Shown: positions 1-8,465 of the stretch, one piece after another | How the letters are laid out: every line of letters begins with the position of its first letter | Numbering within the stretch: position 1 is the stretch's first letter | Origin: Nitzschia sp. DOCU1 | Lineage: Eukaryota > Bacillariophyta > Bacillariophyceae > Bacillariales > Bacillariaceae | Reading direction: 5' to 3' | Assembly: GCA_951394045.1 (NCBI GenBank) | Contig: OX595985.1 | Location: forward strand, 5,332,001 to 5,396,000 | Length of the DNA stretch: 64,000 nt | Program-made: the position numbers and the translations under genes | Notes under the pieces: model-generated | What the model was told of the DNA's origin: nothing | What the model saw: the letters and a program-made list of their open reading frames with translations, nothing else | The model's database searches: none

Positions 1-177
1 AAACACCCACCCGGCCCTTCTAGCGTTGAAAGAGCGCTTGGGTAAAACCAGAAAGAGGAAACAGCCTCTCTCTGTAACTGTATAGTAGTAGCATATGCAT
101 CTATTATTATAATAGCTAAAATTGATTTCATTCATGCGACTATTATCGTTGTTACAACTAGGAATAGGAGAGTAGTC

Positions 178-903
178 CTACTTATCTTCCGCCAAGAAGC
201 CCTTCTTGAAGCCAACGTAGTTGCCGCCTTCGGCAGGGTAAGAGTCGCGAATCTCGCGAACGACGCAATCAGGCAATTCCTTTCGATTGCCTTTTCCTAG
301 GTAGCCACTAATAAAAGTAGTGGCGTCCCTGTAAAGGGCATAACGAATCTCGCGATTCGAAATGCCCTGGTTGTAGAGTTCATCGCCCTTCCCACCAAAA
401 AGGAACTCCTTCATTGTCTTTCCACTAGTATCATCGCCAGTCTGATCCAAGAAACAGGGGGTTTCGCCGCAGTAGGCGCACTCCTTGATGGTACCTTCGG
501 CGACGGCAGAGGGTGGAACGAACTTAGGTGGCTTCGCAAGAGTGAACACCTTACAATTGTCGATGTGAGTCTTGAATGCCTTTACATCCTCTTCGGAAAT
601 CCCGTCAGGAAAATCGAAGGTCATGAACCTGGGGTCTGGCCCAGGTTCGGCGAACATACGCACACCGCCACCGATGTCCGACACGACAATCTTCCGAAGT
701 GGGACATTCTTACCAGTGCGACGGTTGTTTTCCTCGTTCGCCAAGAAGAGAGAGGCGGCAATCCGTTTGTCCTCTGGGTCGGGAACAGCACCGCGTTCGT
801 ACTCCAGCACCCCCAAGGACGAATCGTATTCAATGCCGCCAAGGAAGTCCATGCCGTAGGGGTTGTAGGACAAATCCTTCTTCTTCTGATTGTTAGAAGT
901 CAT
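178..903 (-). CDS. Hypothetical protein downstream of a Gag-like gene, possibly transposon-associated
   Basis: The frame from the ATG at 901-903 gives about 241 residues; the open frame runs further upstream without a convincing start. The protein has a Cys pair motif (ECAYCGETPC) near its middle and a C-terminal block of the form PDCVVREIRDSYP followed by YVGFKKGF. I associate this pattern (Cys motif, then a conserved R/Y-rich tail) with multicopy hypothetical genes of diatoms, but I cannot name the family. It lies about 125 bp downstream of the Gag-like gene on the same strand, so the two could form one transcription unit. No protease, integrase or reverse transcriptase lies next to the pair, so the pair is either the relic of a larger element or a non-autonomous one. 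Function unknown. Confidence 0.5.
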   Translation of the reverse strand: MTSNNQKKKDLSYNPYGMDFLGGIEYDSSLGVLEYERGAVPDPEDKRIAASLFLANEENNRRTGKNVPLRKIVVSDIGGGVRMFAEPGPDPRFMTFDFPDGISEEDVKAFKTHIDNCKVFTLAKPPKFVPPSAVAEGTIKECAYCGETPCFLDQTGDDTSGKTMKEFLFGGKGDELYNQGISNREIRYALYRDATTFISGYLGKGNRKELPDCVVREIRDSYPAEGGNYVGFKKGFLAEDK

Positions 904-1043
904 GGTAACAAGATGAAATAAAACAATGCATTGCGACTGTTTGGTGTCGGATGCAGTAGGTTGATTGTTGGATGCAGGTCGTTGCGCATTGTTTCTATGA
1001 TCAAGATAGAGACGGCAGAAGTCGGGTTTACGCAAGGATTTGT

Positions 1044-1799
1044 TCAAAGTCCGCAGGATCGGCACCCAAATTTTATCCACGTATCCCTGTCATTGGCATC
1101 CTTGTCATTCCATTTGTCAATGGCAGTTTCAAGGACGCCTGTCTGGGCTAACGCTGCCAAGCCAGCACTGATGAGGCTTTTGTCATCAATGGGTACGCCG
1201 CCATCGGCTGCATAAGCAGTGACCGTGCGGAATCGGTCCACTAGGACTTGGAATGGTTCCGAGGCGGAGTACGGGAGATGGAGTTTCGCTCGGTTGGCTT
1301 CCACTTCGATAGGGAGGATGGCCCCGTAGGATTCAATGAGCTGGGTAACCAAGTTTTTGGCGGTGACACCCGCCAGACCCGTGTTGGAGTCTTCAAACGG
1401 ACGCATGAAAAGTGGTTCCATTGAGTCGCTGATGAATCGAAGGAGGGCACCATTGAGGTTGTTGAATTCCTTGTGTTCTCTGAGTGCCTCGGCATATTGA
1501 CGATGTGCTTCTGCGATTTGTGCTCCCGTGCCGTCGCCGTCGGGAATGTCGGGTCGTTCGGGGTCGACCCACGCAGTCTCACTGAGGGTTGCGTAGACGG
1601 CAGCTGGCATGACCATTCCAAGGTGTCCGCGGGCGGCACCACCGCGGGTGGAGTGAAACTTGGCTGCATTGCGGTAGACGCCCTGGCGGAGTAGGCGCAG
1701 ATCTTCGTATGTGGGTTGGCCCTCGATTCTGGTGGGGCGGACGGGAAAGGAATTGAAGAACTCCTCTTCGCTATTAGCCTTGAGATACACGGATGTCAT
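1044..1799 (-). CDS. Gag-like protein of retroelement type, probably frameshifted at the C-terminus
   Basis: 251 residues from an ATG at 1799. The N-terminal half (YEDLRLLRQGVYRNAAKF, then GGAARGHLGMVMPAAVY) and the helical remainder resemble capsid regions of copia-type Gag proteins; this is recognition by pattern, not by search. The open frame ends in an unlikely tail (FGCRSCGL). Ignoring one base near 1059 would instead give FGADPADFEQILA and a TAA at 1028-1030, which looks like a natural Gag end, so a 1-bp insertion is suspected. No LTRs were recognised around it. The partner gene follows at 903 on the same strand. Confidence 0.5.
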   Translation of the reverse strand: MTSVYLKANSEEEFFNSFPVRPTRIEGQPTYEDLRLLRQGVYRNAAKFHSTRGGAARGHLGMVMPAAVYATLSETAWVDPERPDIPDGDGTGAQIAEAHRQYAEALREHKEFNNLNGALLRFISDSMEPLFMRPFEDSNTGLAGVTAKNLVTQLIESYGAILPIEVEANRAKLHLPYSASEPFQVLVDRFRTVTAYAADGGVPIDDKSLISAGLAALAQTGVLETAIDKWNDKDANDRDTWIKFGCRSCGL

Positions 1800-1856
1800 G
1801 GTGAGTTGTTACCTTGCAACGGAGAGTGGATCTCGGGACGTTTAGAACAAGGGATC

Positions 1857-1918
1857 TTTAGTAATCTCTGCTAATATCACGTAATTGACGTAGTGACGAG
1901 AAACGGGAGATTACTAAA
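1857..1918. repeat. 12-bp perfect inverted repeat upstream of the Gag-like gene
   Basis: TTTAGTAATCTC at 1857-1868 is the exact reverse complement of GAGATTACTAAA at 1907-1918, with a 38-base spacer. It lies 58 bp upstream of the Gag-like start codon. It could be a hairpin in a leader RNA or the end structure of a mobile element; nothing in the sequence decides between these. Confidence 0.6.
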
Positions 1919-2088
1919 TAATGAGGTTATTGGTAAGTGAGGGTTTCGAGTGGCGCGCCGGGCCATCCTTGAATGGCGCGCAAACGGAAGATAACGGTCT
2001 GATATTGGCTGGCCCGCTCACCAATGCGGCCAACGGACGGAAACGGGTGTCCGGCCGGTGTGGGCATATGTGCTGGATAATGCTAGGA

Positions 2089-2177
2089 TTAGCAATGGCT
2101 GGGGGAATTGGCGGGAGTCGGGGGGAATTGGCGGGAAATTCCCGCCAATTCCCCCCAACTCCCCCCGACTCCCCCAG
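2089..2177. repeat. G-rich palindrome between divergent genes
   Basis: The core is a perfect palindrome with 18-bp arms at 2120-2137 and 2139-2156 around a single A (arm GGGGGGAATTGGCGGGAA). A second, imperfect layer of the same GGGGG-AATTGGCGGGAGTC motif lies outside it on both sides. The runs of five or six G could also form quadruplex DNA. The block lies between the Gag-like gene (minus strand) and the LON-domain gene (plus strand), so it could be regulatory for either. A related non-palindromic copy lies at 4595-4632. Confidence 0.75.
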
Positions 2178-2301
2178 GGCAGAGGCTATGCGGGCGGCGG
2201 GCGGGCGATCTCTGCGAGCACGGCGAGCTTGGTGCGACAGACGCATCAACGACTTGATGGACCGTCATGCCAGGGACACGATGTGTTGATGACCGCAAAG
2301 G

Positions 2302-3777
2302 ATGACTGTTGTCAGCACAAGTCTTACACCTCTTACTACCATCGCTTCTTTGTCTGGTACAAGGTATTCTCGGACGCAGCATCGACTCAGCAGCGACTGG
2401 TTTCCTCTACGGGCTTCCATATCAGGGGATGATTCTTCCTTTTATTCCAGTGGGGGCAGAAGCACTTCCGACGCAGACAAGAAGCAACTCGAGAGACTAC
2501 GACACATCATTTCGAATGCCTTCTTTTCGGACGACGCGATACTGCCGTCTAACTTGACCGCCCTGGAAGGCGACATTATGTCTTCGACCAAGAAGGAAAT
2601 TCCGATGATTCGGCGTCAGGTGGTGGTCAACGACGACGACGACGACGACCCCAGAAGGCCAGTCATAAACTATCCAAATGCGCTGCCAGGGCCGCGAGAA
2701 GACGTCATCTTGGAAAATTTACCTCTGTATTTGTCTTCTGACAACCATGCGATGTTGCCTGGATTTCAGGCAATATGGACGTTGGATTCGACCGACGACT
2801 ATGCGCACTTGTTTCAACGAATTGTCAATGGCACACAACCCTGGCGATTTGGATATTGCTCCATGATTGCTGACGAAGACGACGGCGATGGCAATCTGGA
2901 AGAGAGCCACGGAACGCTTCTGCAAATAGCAGACTACAGGCAATTTCAGAAGGACGGCAGTGATGGATCGAGCATTCGATTGCTCGTCCAGGCGTTGGAT
3001 CCATTTCAGATTGTAAAAGCTACCCCAGCTGCACCCTTTGCCGTTGCCGAGGTACGACTGGTAAGAGACAATGAAATCGAGGCGACTAGTCCATCTGTAG
3101 CGGCCGAAGACGATTGGAAAGCCTTTGAGACTCTGGCGGATGCCTTGCCGAACAACGACAAGGACCTTGCTGACCCCCAAAGCTTGACAAAATACGATTT
3201 GTCAATCGTCCCGGACGAATTGCAGATGGCCACATCTCCAGCGAATCAAAAACATGTACTTCAGGGGACGCTGACCATGATTTTGCATGCAGAATATCAA
3301 TTATGGATTGCCATTGTCGAGTTAGTTTCACTACTAATCTATTTGCAAGAATCCAGCCGGGATACCATGAGGGAGGAAGACTCTTCAACGGATGTTATAT
3401 CTGTCGTCTTGCCACCTGAACTACTTGGACTTCTCCCATCTAATCTCCCCCCGGGCGTCTCCAACTCGTTTGGTATACTAGAAGCGAATCTGAGCGACGC
3501 GGCAAAATTGAATCCTGATCTTCGAGTTGCCGACCGGTACAATGATCCACTTCGTCGGGCTCGACGCCTGTCCTTTGGAGTTTGGCATGTGATGGAACAG
3601 CTGTCTCGAAATCCAAAAATTTCGTCTCTTCTTCCCAAGGGGGCGTTACATGATCCCGCCATTCGGCCAACCCAACAGCAAATCCTGGAAGTGTCAAGCA
3701 TTTTGGAAAGATTGGAACTTGCCAAGTGTTCCATGCAGAGTTGGCATGGTGCAATACGAAAGAATATGGACTGGTAA
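2302..3777 (+). CDS. LON substrate-binding domain (PUA-like) protein
   Basis: 491 residues. Residues from about 135 to 260 fit the N-terminal substrate-binding domain of Lon proteases and cereblon-like proteins: an ENLPLYLSSDNHAMLPG strand-turn block, an FGYCSMIAD segment, a GTLLQIADYRQF segment, RLLVQALDPFQIV, and AVAEVRLVRDNE. The ATPase and protease parts of Lon are absent; the C-terminal half is alpha-helical and of unknown type. The first 40 residues are rich in Ser, Thr and basic residues and could be an organelle-targeting sequence, but no clear signal peptide is visible. An acidic run (seven Asp) lies near residue 110. The protein probably binds protein substrates or acts as an adaptor; this is inferred from the domain only. 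The gene is intact and host-like. Confidence 0.7.
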   Translation: MTVVSTSLTPLTTIASLSGTRYSRTQHRLSSDWFPLRASISGDDSSFYSSGGRSTSDADKKQLERLRHIISNAFFSDDAILPSNLTALEGDIMSSTKKEIPMIRRQVVVNDDDDDDPRRPVINYPNALPGPREDVILENLPLYLSSDNHAMLPGFQAIWTLDSTDDYAHLFQRIVNGTQPWRFGYCSMIADEDDGDGNLEESHGTLLQIADYRQFQKDGSDGSSIRLLVQALDPFQIVKATPAAPFAVAEVRLVRDNEIEATSPSVAAEDDWKAFETLADALPNNDKDLADPQSLTKYDLSIVPDELQMATSPANQKHVLQGTLTMILHAEYQLWIAIVELVSLLIYLQESSRDTMREEDSSTDVISVVLPPELLGLLPSNLPPGVSNSFGILEANLSDAAKLNPDLRVADRYNDPLRRARRLSFGVWHVMEQLSRNPKISSLLPKGALHDPAIRPTQQQILEVSSILERLELAKCSMQSWHGAIRKNMDW

Positions 3778-4242
3778 TAGGACTTATAATGCACAAAAGC
3801 ACAATGACTACTACATCAATTCTTAGACTGTGTTGTATCAGAGTCGCTTGTTGTGCTCCACACATCCACACCAGTCCCGCCCGATACCACTCGCGTTTTA
3901 GTACTACCCCGGCAGATTATTTATTCCTGTATGCGTAGGGCTGAGATTTCTAGGAGTTAACATACACAAACTGCCTTCTAGTAAAGGGAATAGTACGCGA
4001 TGACGAACTTTGAAAGCTCGATTCAAGGGGAATTCTTCCATACTAGAGGCCGGACAGCTACCTTGTAGACGTAGGCTTGGAGTTAGGAGGGGAATCAAAT
4101 GCCAGAAGCTGACACCGGAATACCAGCTAGAATGCAGTGGGGAGAACATATAAACTACTTCTAGCACTAGCTAGATAAGAGTGCCAATAGCTAGTCTGAT
4201 ATCTAGAGCTTTATCAAAGGGCGGTCGCCCATGACGCGTAGT
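3778..4242. other. Intergenic, no gene recognised
   Basis: Short frames occur on both strands, but none has protein-like composition or a recognisable motif. I see no RNA gene or repeat here. Confidence 0.5.
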
Positions 4243-4482
4243 TTATTTGAATCCTTTTAATCCGTTCACACCGCCAATTAAAATGAAGCCAACTGGAAGC
4301 TTCGTGTCGTGCCGCACGACTGTGGGTTGCCGCGGAGCCTCGGCGGCGTTTGGAGCAGCACGTTCTTTGCGCTTTTTCGCGGGGTTGGCAGTGGTGGCAT
4401 CGATTGCCATGGGGACTGAGGCCCCGAAGTTACGGGTATTGACCTCCTTCTTCCTCCTTTTGTTGTTGCTGCTGCTTGCCAT
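4243..4482 (-). CDS. Small basic hypothetical protein
   Basis: 79 residues from the ATG at 4480-4482, with two clusters that look like nuclear localisation signals (NKRRKKE near the start, AKKRKER near residue 37) and a hydrophobic end (GFILIGGVNGLKGFK). No domain was recognised. The G-rich block at 4595-4632 lies about 110 bp upstream of its start, as the similar block at 2089-2177 lies upstream of the LON-domain gene. Coding status is uncertain because the frame is short. Confidence 0.3.
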   Translation of the reverse strand: MASSSNNKRRKKEVNTRNFGASVPMAIDATTANPAKKRKERAAPNAAEAPRQPTVVRHDTKLPVGFILIGGVNGLKGFK

Positions 4483-5222
4483 GGTTTTTGTGATGGATGA
4501 GAAACTTTTGTTGATCGCAATGCACCAAAACCCAAGCAAGCCGTCCGTCTCGCCACGCTCGCGACGCTGCCTGGCAGGCGCGGCATCACTCTTTGGCGGG
4601 AAACGGGGGGAGTCGGGGGGAATTGGCGGGAATAAGGCTTTCATCTTTAAGGGGTGATCTGGCGATTCGTTGAATGACCGACATGCTCGCTGAATTCAAA
4701 AGGCATATATTAAATTGATTATTTCATTTAAGGGAATGATGTCGTTACACATTCAAACGGACCAACCAAAACTGTTCCTGTATCCGTTGCGGTACTCGAA
4801 AATTTGTCTTGCGTGCCTGCATGCCCCCTTTCCCCTTGGCCCTACGGCGGTGAGATCTGTCTGTCGCTCCGTATCGCCAAAACTGGCAACATGCGGTATT
4901 TTCGTTGGTGTCCCTGGCAATCTTCTCAACGCTGTGGCCGGTTATCGCAAGCCAAAATAGACAACATAACCTATTAAAAACGTCGCTCACTCTCACCAAA
5001 ACTAAGCTAAATGGTTATCGTGGTTATCGCAAGGGCCTATCAAACCAGAGCGAAAGCCATCCTCCACGCCGAACCGTCCGACGACTGCGTCGGAAGTAAC
5101 ACAAAAATGATGCATCATCATCATGCCCACCTCCAATGACGAAACTGCCCCCCCCCCATTTTGCAACATAAATTCAACGAATTGGAATTGATTCAACGCA
5201 TTCAGTCGTCTCTTTGCACAAA
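4483..5222. other. Intergenic with a second G-rich block
   Basis: 4595-4632 repeats the motif of the palindrome at 2120 (GGCGGGAA, then GGGGGGAGTCGGGGGGAATT, then GGCGGGAAT), in one orientation only. The rest shows no credible gene. Confidence 0.5.
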
Positions 5223-5726
5223 ATGAGGGGGGTCCATAATCCATACGCACCGGAAAATCTGGAGAAAGAAAAAATTGCTCGCCGTCAACGAGTGGCCCTT
5301 CCCGAGAAACAAATACGGGAGAAGCACACTTTGGAGCTACTAATGAATGCTCAAAAAGGCCAGTGTAAGAAGGCGAAGGCTTCAACGGAGAAGAATCCTA
5401 AATTTGTACAGCGAGCAAAGAAAGCTGTCATCACTCGCAATGCAAACAAAGCGACAAGAGAGAAAGCTACACAAGAGGACGAAAACATCAGAGAAGAATC
5501 CATCCTTCCAGCAGCAACAAGCCAACAAGGATTGTTGGAGGGAACATTTTGGCCAACATCGTTGAAGATCTACATTGAGCTCCAAATCTTTCTGAAAGAT
5601 AGAGTAAGGTTTGAGGAGAATGGTGCCCATCAGTTTGTTGGGAGATGGCCTGCTGAAATTGGAGGGCTAACGACCAACCCAGTTGCTGATCCCTACTACG
5701 GAATCGTCGGTCATAATGACTTTTAG
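5223..5726 (+). pseudogene. Unknown gene, 3' end replaced by a retroelement fragment
   Basis: Open frame from the ATG at 5223. Residues 1-158 (to about 5,696) are lysine- and glutamine-rich at first (ENLEKEKIARRQRVALPEKQ) and then more globular (FWPTSLKIYIELQIFLKDR). From about 5,697 the sequence matches, antisense, the start of the Gag gene of element E2, so the last ten codons (YGIVGHNDF and stop) come from the element. The original 3' end is therefore missing. Function unknown. Confidence 0.45.
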
Positions 5727-7304
5727 ATTTAAAGCTTTCTAGAGAACAGGGTTCAAAGAGAGAACACTAGGAACTCTCACCAGATAAAAGTGTTATAGCG
5801 CAGTAACCCGGACTTTGAACGGGTTCGGATTACGCACTTAAGGAGAAAGAGCTGATTAAATCAGGCCTTATCACTCTCACAACCTCAGTAAGACGCACTG
5901 AAACTGTATACCAATGACGACACGTCACCTGAAGCAAACGAAAGGCCTTGCCGAACGATACGGCAAGCTCGAATCAGGTACTTCGGACAGAAGGGTGTCC
6001 TACTCCGTGCACTGTCCGGCAATTGGTTTGAGATAGGGCTTTATAAGCACACTCTTATCCGTACCGTAGTACAAGAGCTGGCAGTACGTCGCCCACTGGC
6101 CTATCAACCAACGCAGTTTAGCGCGAATATTTAGAACCGCCTCTAAAACAGCGAGCAGCTATCTGTCCTGCGCTGAGTGGCTGCCGATGTTACGTCGGGC
6201 TTTAGTCACGAGGCACGCTGCTTTGCCAGGCAGATTGCTCTCCACTGTGACCCTCTTACCACAGCCAGGATACACTCTCCAATGTATACACTGAGCGCGT
6301 GGACGCTGTCGTCCCTGTCTAGTGTACACTCACACAAGAGAATGTACAGTCGACTAGGGGGTTTTATAAAGGAGGTTCCTTCTCCCGGTATGGACCGCAC
6401 TGTGTAACGTACTGTCGTAAGGCAAGCAATCCAAATGCCACTCGGGGCTTGGGCCTGCACGTTCAGTACGGTACCAGTATGCAGGCTACCAATACCTGAT
6501 GCCACTTTTGTTTAACGAGCTCTTCTCGAATCGGTGTGGTGCGCCTTCGAGCTCGGCCGTCCGTCGGCAGGTGGGAGAGAGTTGTTTCGCGGGTGTGCGG
6601 TTCGCGCGGCTACTCTATACTACAGTCGACAGACAAGCCGACAACACAGCAACCAACCGAAGTTTCGGCGAATCGGACAAAAGGGGCCTAACAACGCGTA
6701 AAAGCGCGGGAAAAGCAGTACTGGTAGGGAACCTACGGCGCCCTACGCAATCAACAAACCAGGAAAACACGCCGTCAACGACGACGACGACGACGATCGA
6801 GGGCTCCGGCGACGGGGCTCAGGTGGACTGATACAGGGCGTACCAGTCACAGGTAACAAACGATAAACGCAGTCTCAGCGGGGCGAAACTGCGACTGTTA
6901 ATCTGACAAGAATCCGGCAGGGACTCTTAAGAAACGTGGCGGCGAACGCGACGACAATCAACAGATGTGGCGGCGCTTGCACAACAATGCTGACGATCCT
7001 CGACGATCGACCCGGGAGAACCAACAACAACTACAACTATGCCTCTCTACGCTAGAGGCGCTCGATATACTTAGCTTTGGGGGGAAATTGGGTGACAATA
7101 CGTTCACGTAAGTGATTCTAAATATTGTGAGTTATCTACGTCTGCCGCCGACGGCGGTCACTCATCTTCGAGCATCACTCCTCGTTGCCATGCGCGGATG
7201 CGCGCGTCGTCCGACCACTCGGAGCGAAAGACTAACTTGACTAACACACTACTGACGTCACGCGCGGACCGTCCGTCCGTCGCTCGTCTACCTTATTTTC
7301 TATC
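5697..7304 (-). mobile_element. Truncated copia element: 5' LTR, leader and first Gag codons only
   Basis: Read on the minus strand, this is a 401-bp LTR (7304 to 6904), a leader of about 1.19 kb and the first five or so Gag codons (ATGACCGACGATTCC), after which similarity to E2 stops near 5,697. The leader is almost identical to that of E2 (22,546-23,735; roughly ten differences noticed), but the LTR differs from the E2 LTRs at about twenty or more positions. No partner LTR or target duplication was found. The LTR end (TGATAGAAAA) is joined directly to the recombinase pseudogene at 7305. Confidence 0.85.
6904..7304 (-). repeat. LTR of the truncated copia element
   Basis: Starts TGATAGAAAATAAGG at 7304 and ends TTGTCA at 6904 on the minus strand, the same termini as the LTRs of E2. 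The 14 bases next to its inner end (6890-6903) are the same anticodon-arm-like primer site as in E2. Confidence 0.85.
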
Positions 7305-7953
7305 ATGCTGGGTGCCCAGCAGCCCCTTGTTACTCGTTGCTCGCGAGTTATGTCACGATTGTTGATCGCAAGAAAATTGTTGGACCCCATGCGCAGACTT
7401 TTGGTTGTAGTGCTTTTGCGATATGATTGGTCACAATATTGACGCAGCCACTTGGTCGTTTGAGTTGCAACTGATGCATCAGAAATGGCATGCAATGAGG
7501 GGAACATGAATTTGGCAATTTGTGCATTGCGTTCCGAGCGATACAGCCCATTCTCAGCTGCAAAAAAGCAAGCAAATGCATGGTAGAGGTCTGTCTCCAA
7601 GTCTGAATCCGGGGGATTGCTCCCAAAAGTAAGGGGTGTCTTCTTCAACACCTTGAGTTGACGCCACATGGTTTCAAAATGTTCAAAATTGGTGTCCCAC
7701 ACAAAGTCGTCGTACCATAGAAACTTGGGCTCGCCACCACAACCTACTCCATAGTAAGTCATCATAATGATGACTCACTTCTCAAAGTTCTGATTTGTTC
7801 TTGTTGCTTCCTTTATAATCATTGACATGATGGAGTGCAGGTCCCTTCCCTGCTTTGAACTCTAATTAGAATTGCTTCGTTCCTTGAAACGAACATACTC
7901 AGAGCGTACAACACGATACAGTGGTCGAGTATTTGCGTCCTGTGAGTCTGTGC
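7305..7953 (-). pseudogene. Tyrosine recombinase (Crypton-like), C-terminal part
   Basis: Continues the frame that starts at 14,965 once element E1 is removed (junction codons read FDKGTDSQDANTRPLYRVVR). The frame holds two in-frame stops, TAG at 7862-7864 and TGA at 7775-7777, but no frameshift. Features typical of a tyrosine recombinase core are a GVGCGGEPKFLWYDD block (the catalytic Arg is expected where Cys now stands in GCGGE), a KSLRMGSNN block resembling the H-x-x-R box, and an RGCW block. The frame then runs into the LTR at 7304, before the expected catalytic Tyr. The family assignment is by motif only. The gene is dead: two stops, a missing Arg and no C-terminus. Confidence 0.5.
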
Positions 7954-8153
7954 TGTCCGAATATGGATGTGGCGTGGGATCATATTGGTCAACTGCGCGC
8001 GGATGCGCAATGGTCATCGGAACAACGAAATCAAGGATACGTAAGCCGACAATGGCACAATTCGTTTTAGTCTTGGTCTATCAAGGGTTGTCTTTAGCTT
8101 TAGGTTATACTATCATCGATACGAAAGGAGTAAGTCACACGGAACTTCGCACA
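7954..8153 (+). repeat. 5' LTR of E1
   Basis: TGTCCGAATATGG...CTTCGCACA; identical by eye to 14,341-14,540 over all 200 bases. Confidence 0.95.
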
Positions 8154-8167
8154 GTTTATCAGACCCA
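8154..8167 (+). promoter_or_regulatory. Candidate primer-binding site of E1
   Basis: GTTTATCAGACCCA directly follows the 5' LTR, and the same 14 bases follow the LTR of the otherwise different element E3 (53,504-53,517). The reverse complement (TGGGTCTGATAAAC) can be drawn as an anticodon arm with loop CTGATAA, which fits priming by a 5' half-tRNA as in Drosophila copia. The tRNA was not identified. Confidence 0.65.
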
Positions 8168-8465
8168 CGTGGCTTTGGGAGATTCTGAAGGTAGTAAAGG
8201 AATCGGCTCGATTTTAACCGAGAAAAAGGGAATAAGGCAATAAGGAGAGTAGGCAACGCCAGGGACTGATCACCCCGTACGGCACCCGAGACGTCCATTA
8301 TCTGAGACGTAAAACTGCCTCGAGAGTGTGACCATTGTGTCAAATAATGCAACTCTTTGTGGGTAGGCTCGAGGAACAAAAAGGAAATAAGGAAAGGAAA
8401 ACTCGGGCTCCGGCCCAGTATTTATTTACTCACACATTACTCTTCGGAATAAAGAGCGGAAAAAC

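Noticed and set aside
6177..6407. 76-codon plus-strand frame, duplicated at 23,008-23,238
   Set aside because: It is antisense to the leader of the copia elements, and its conservation is explained by near-identical DNA.
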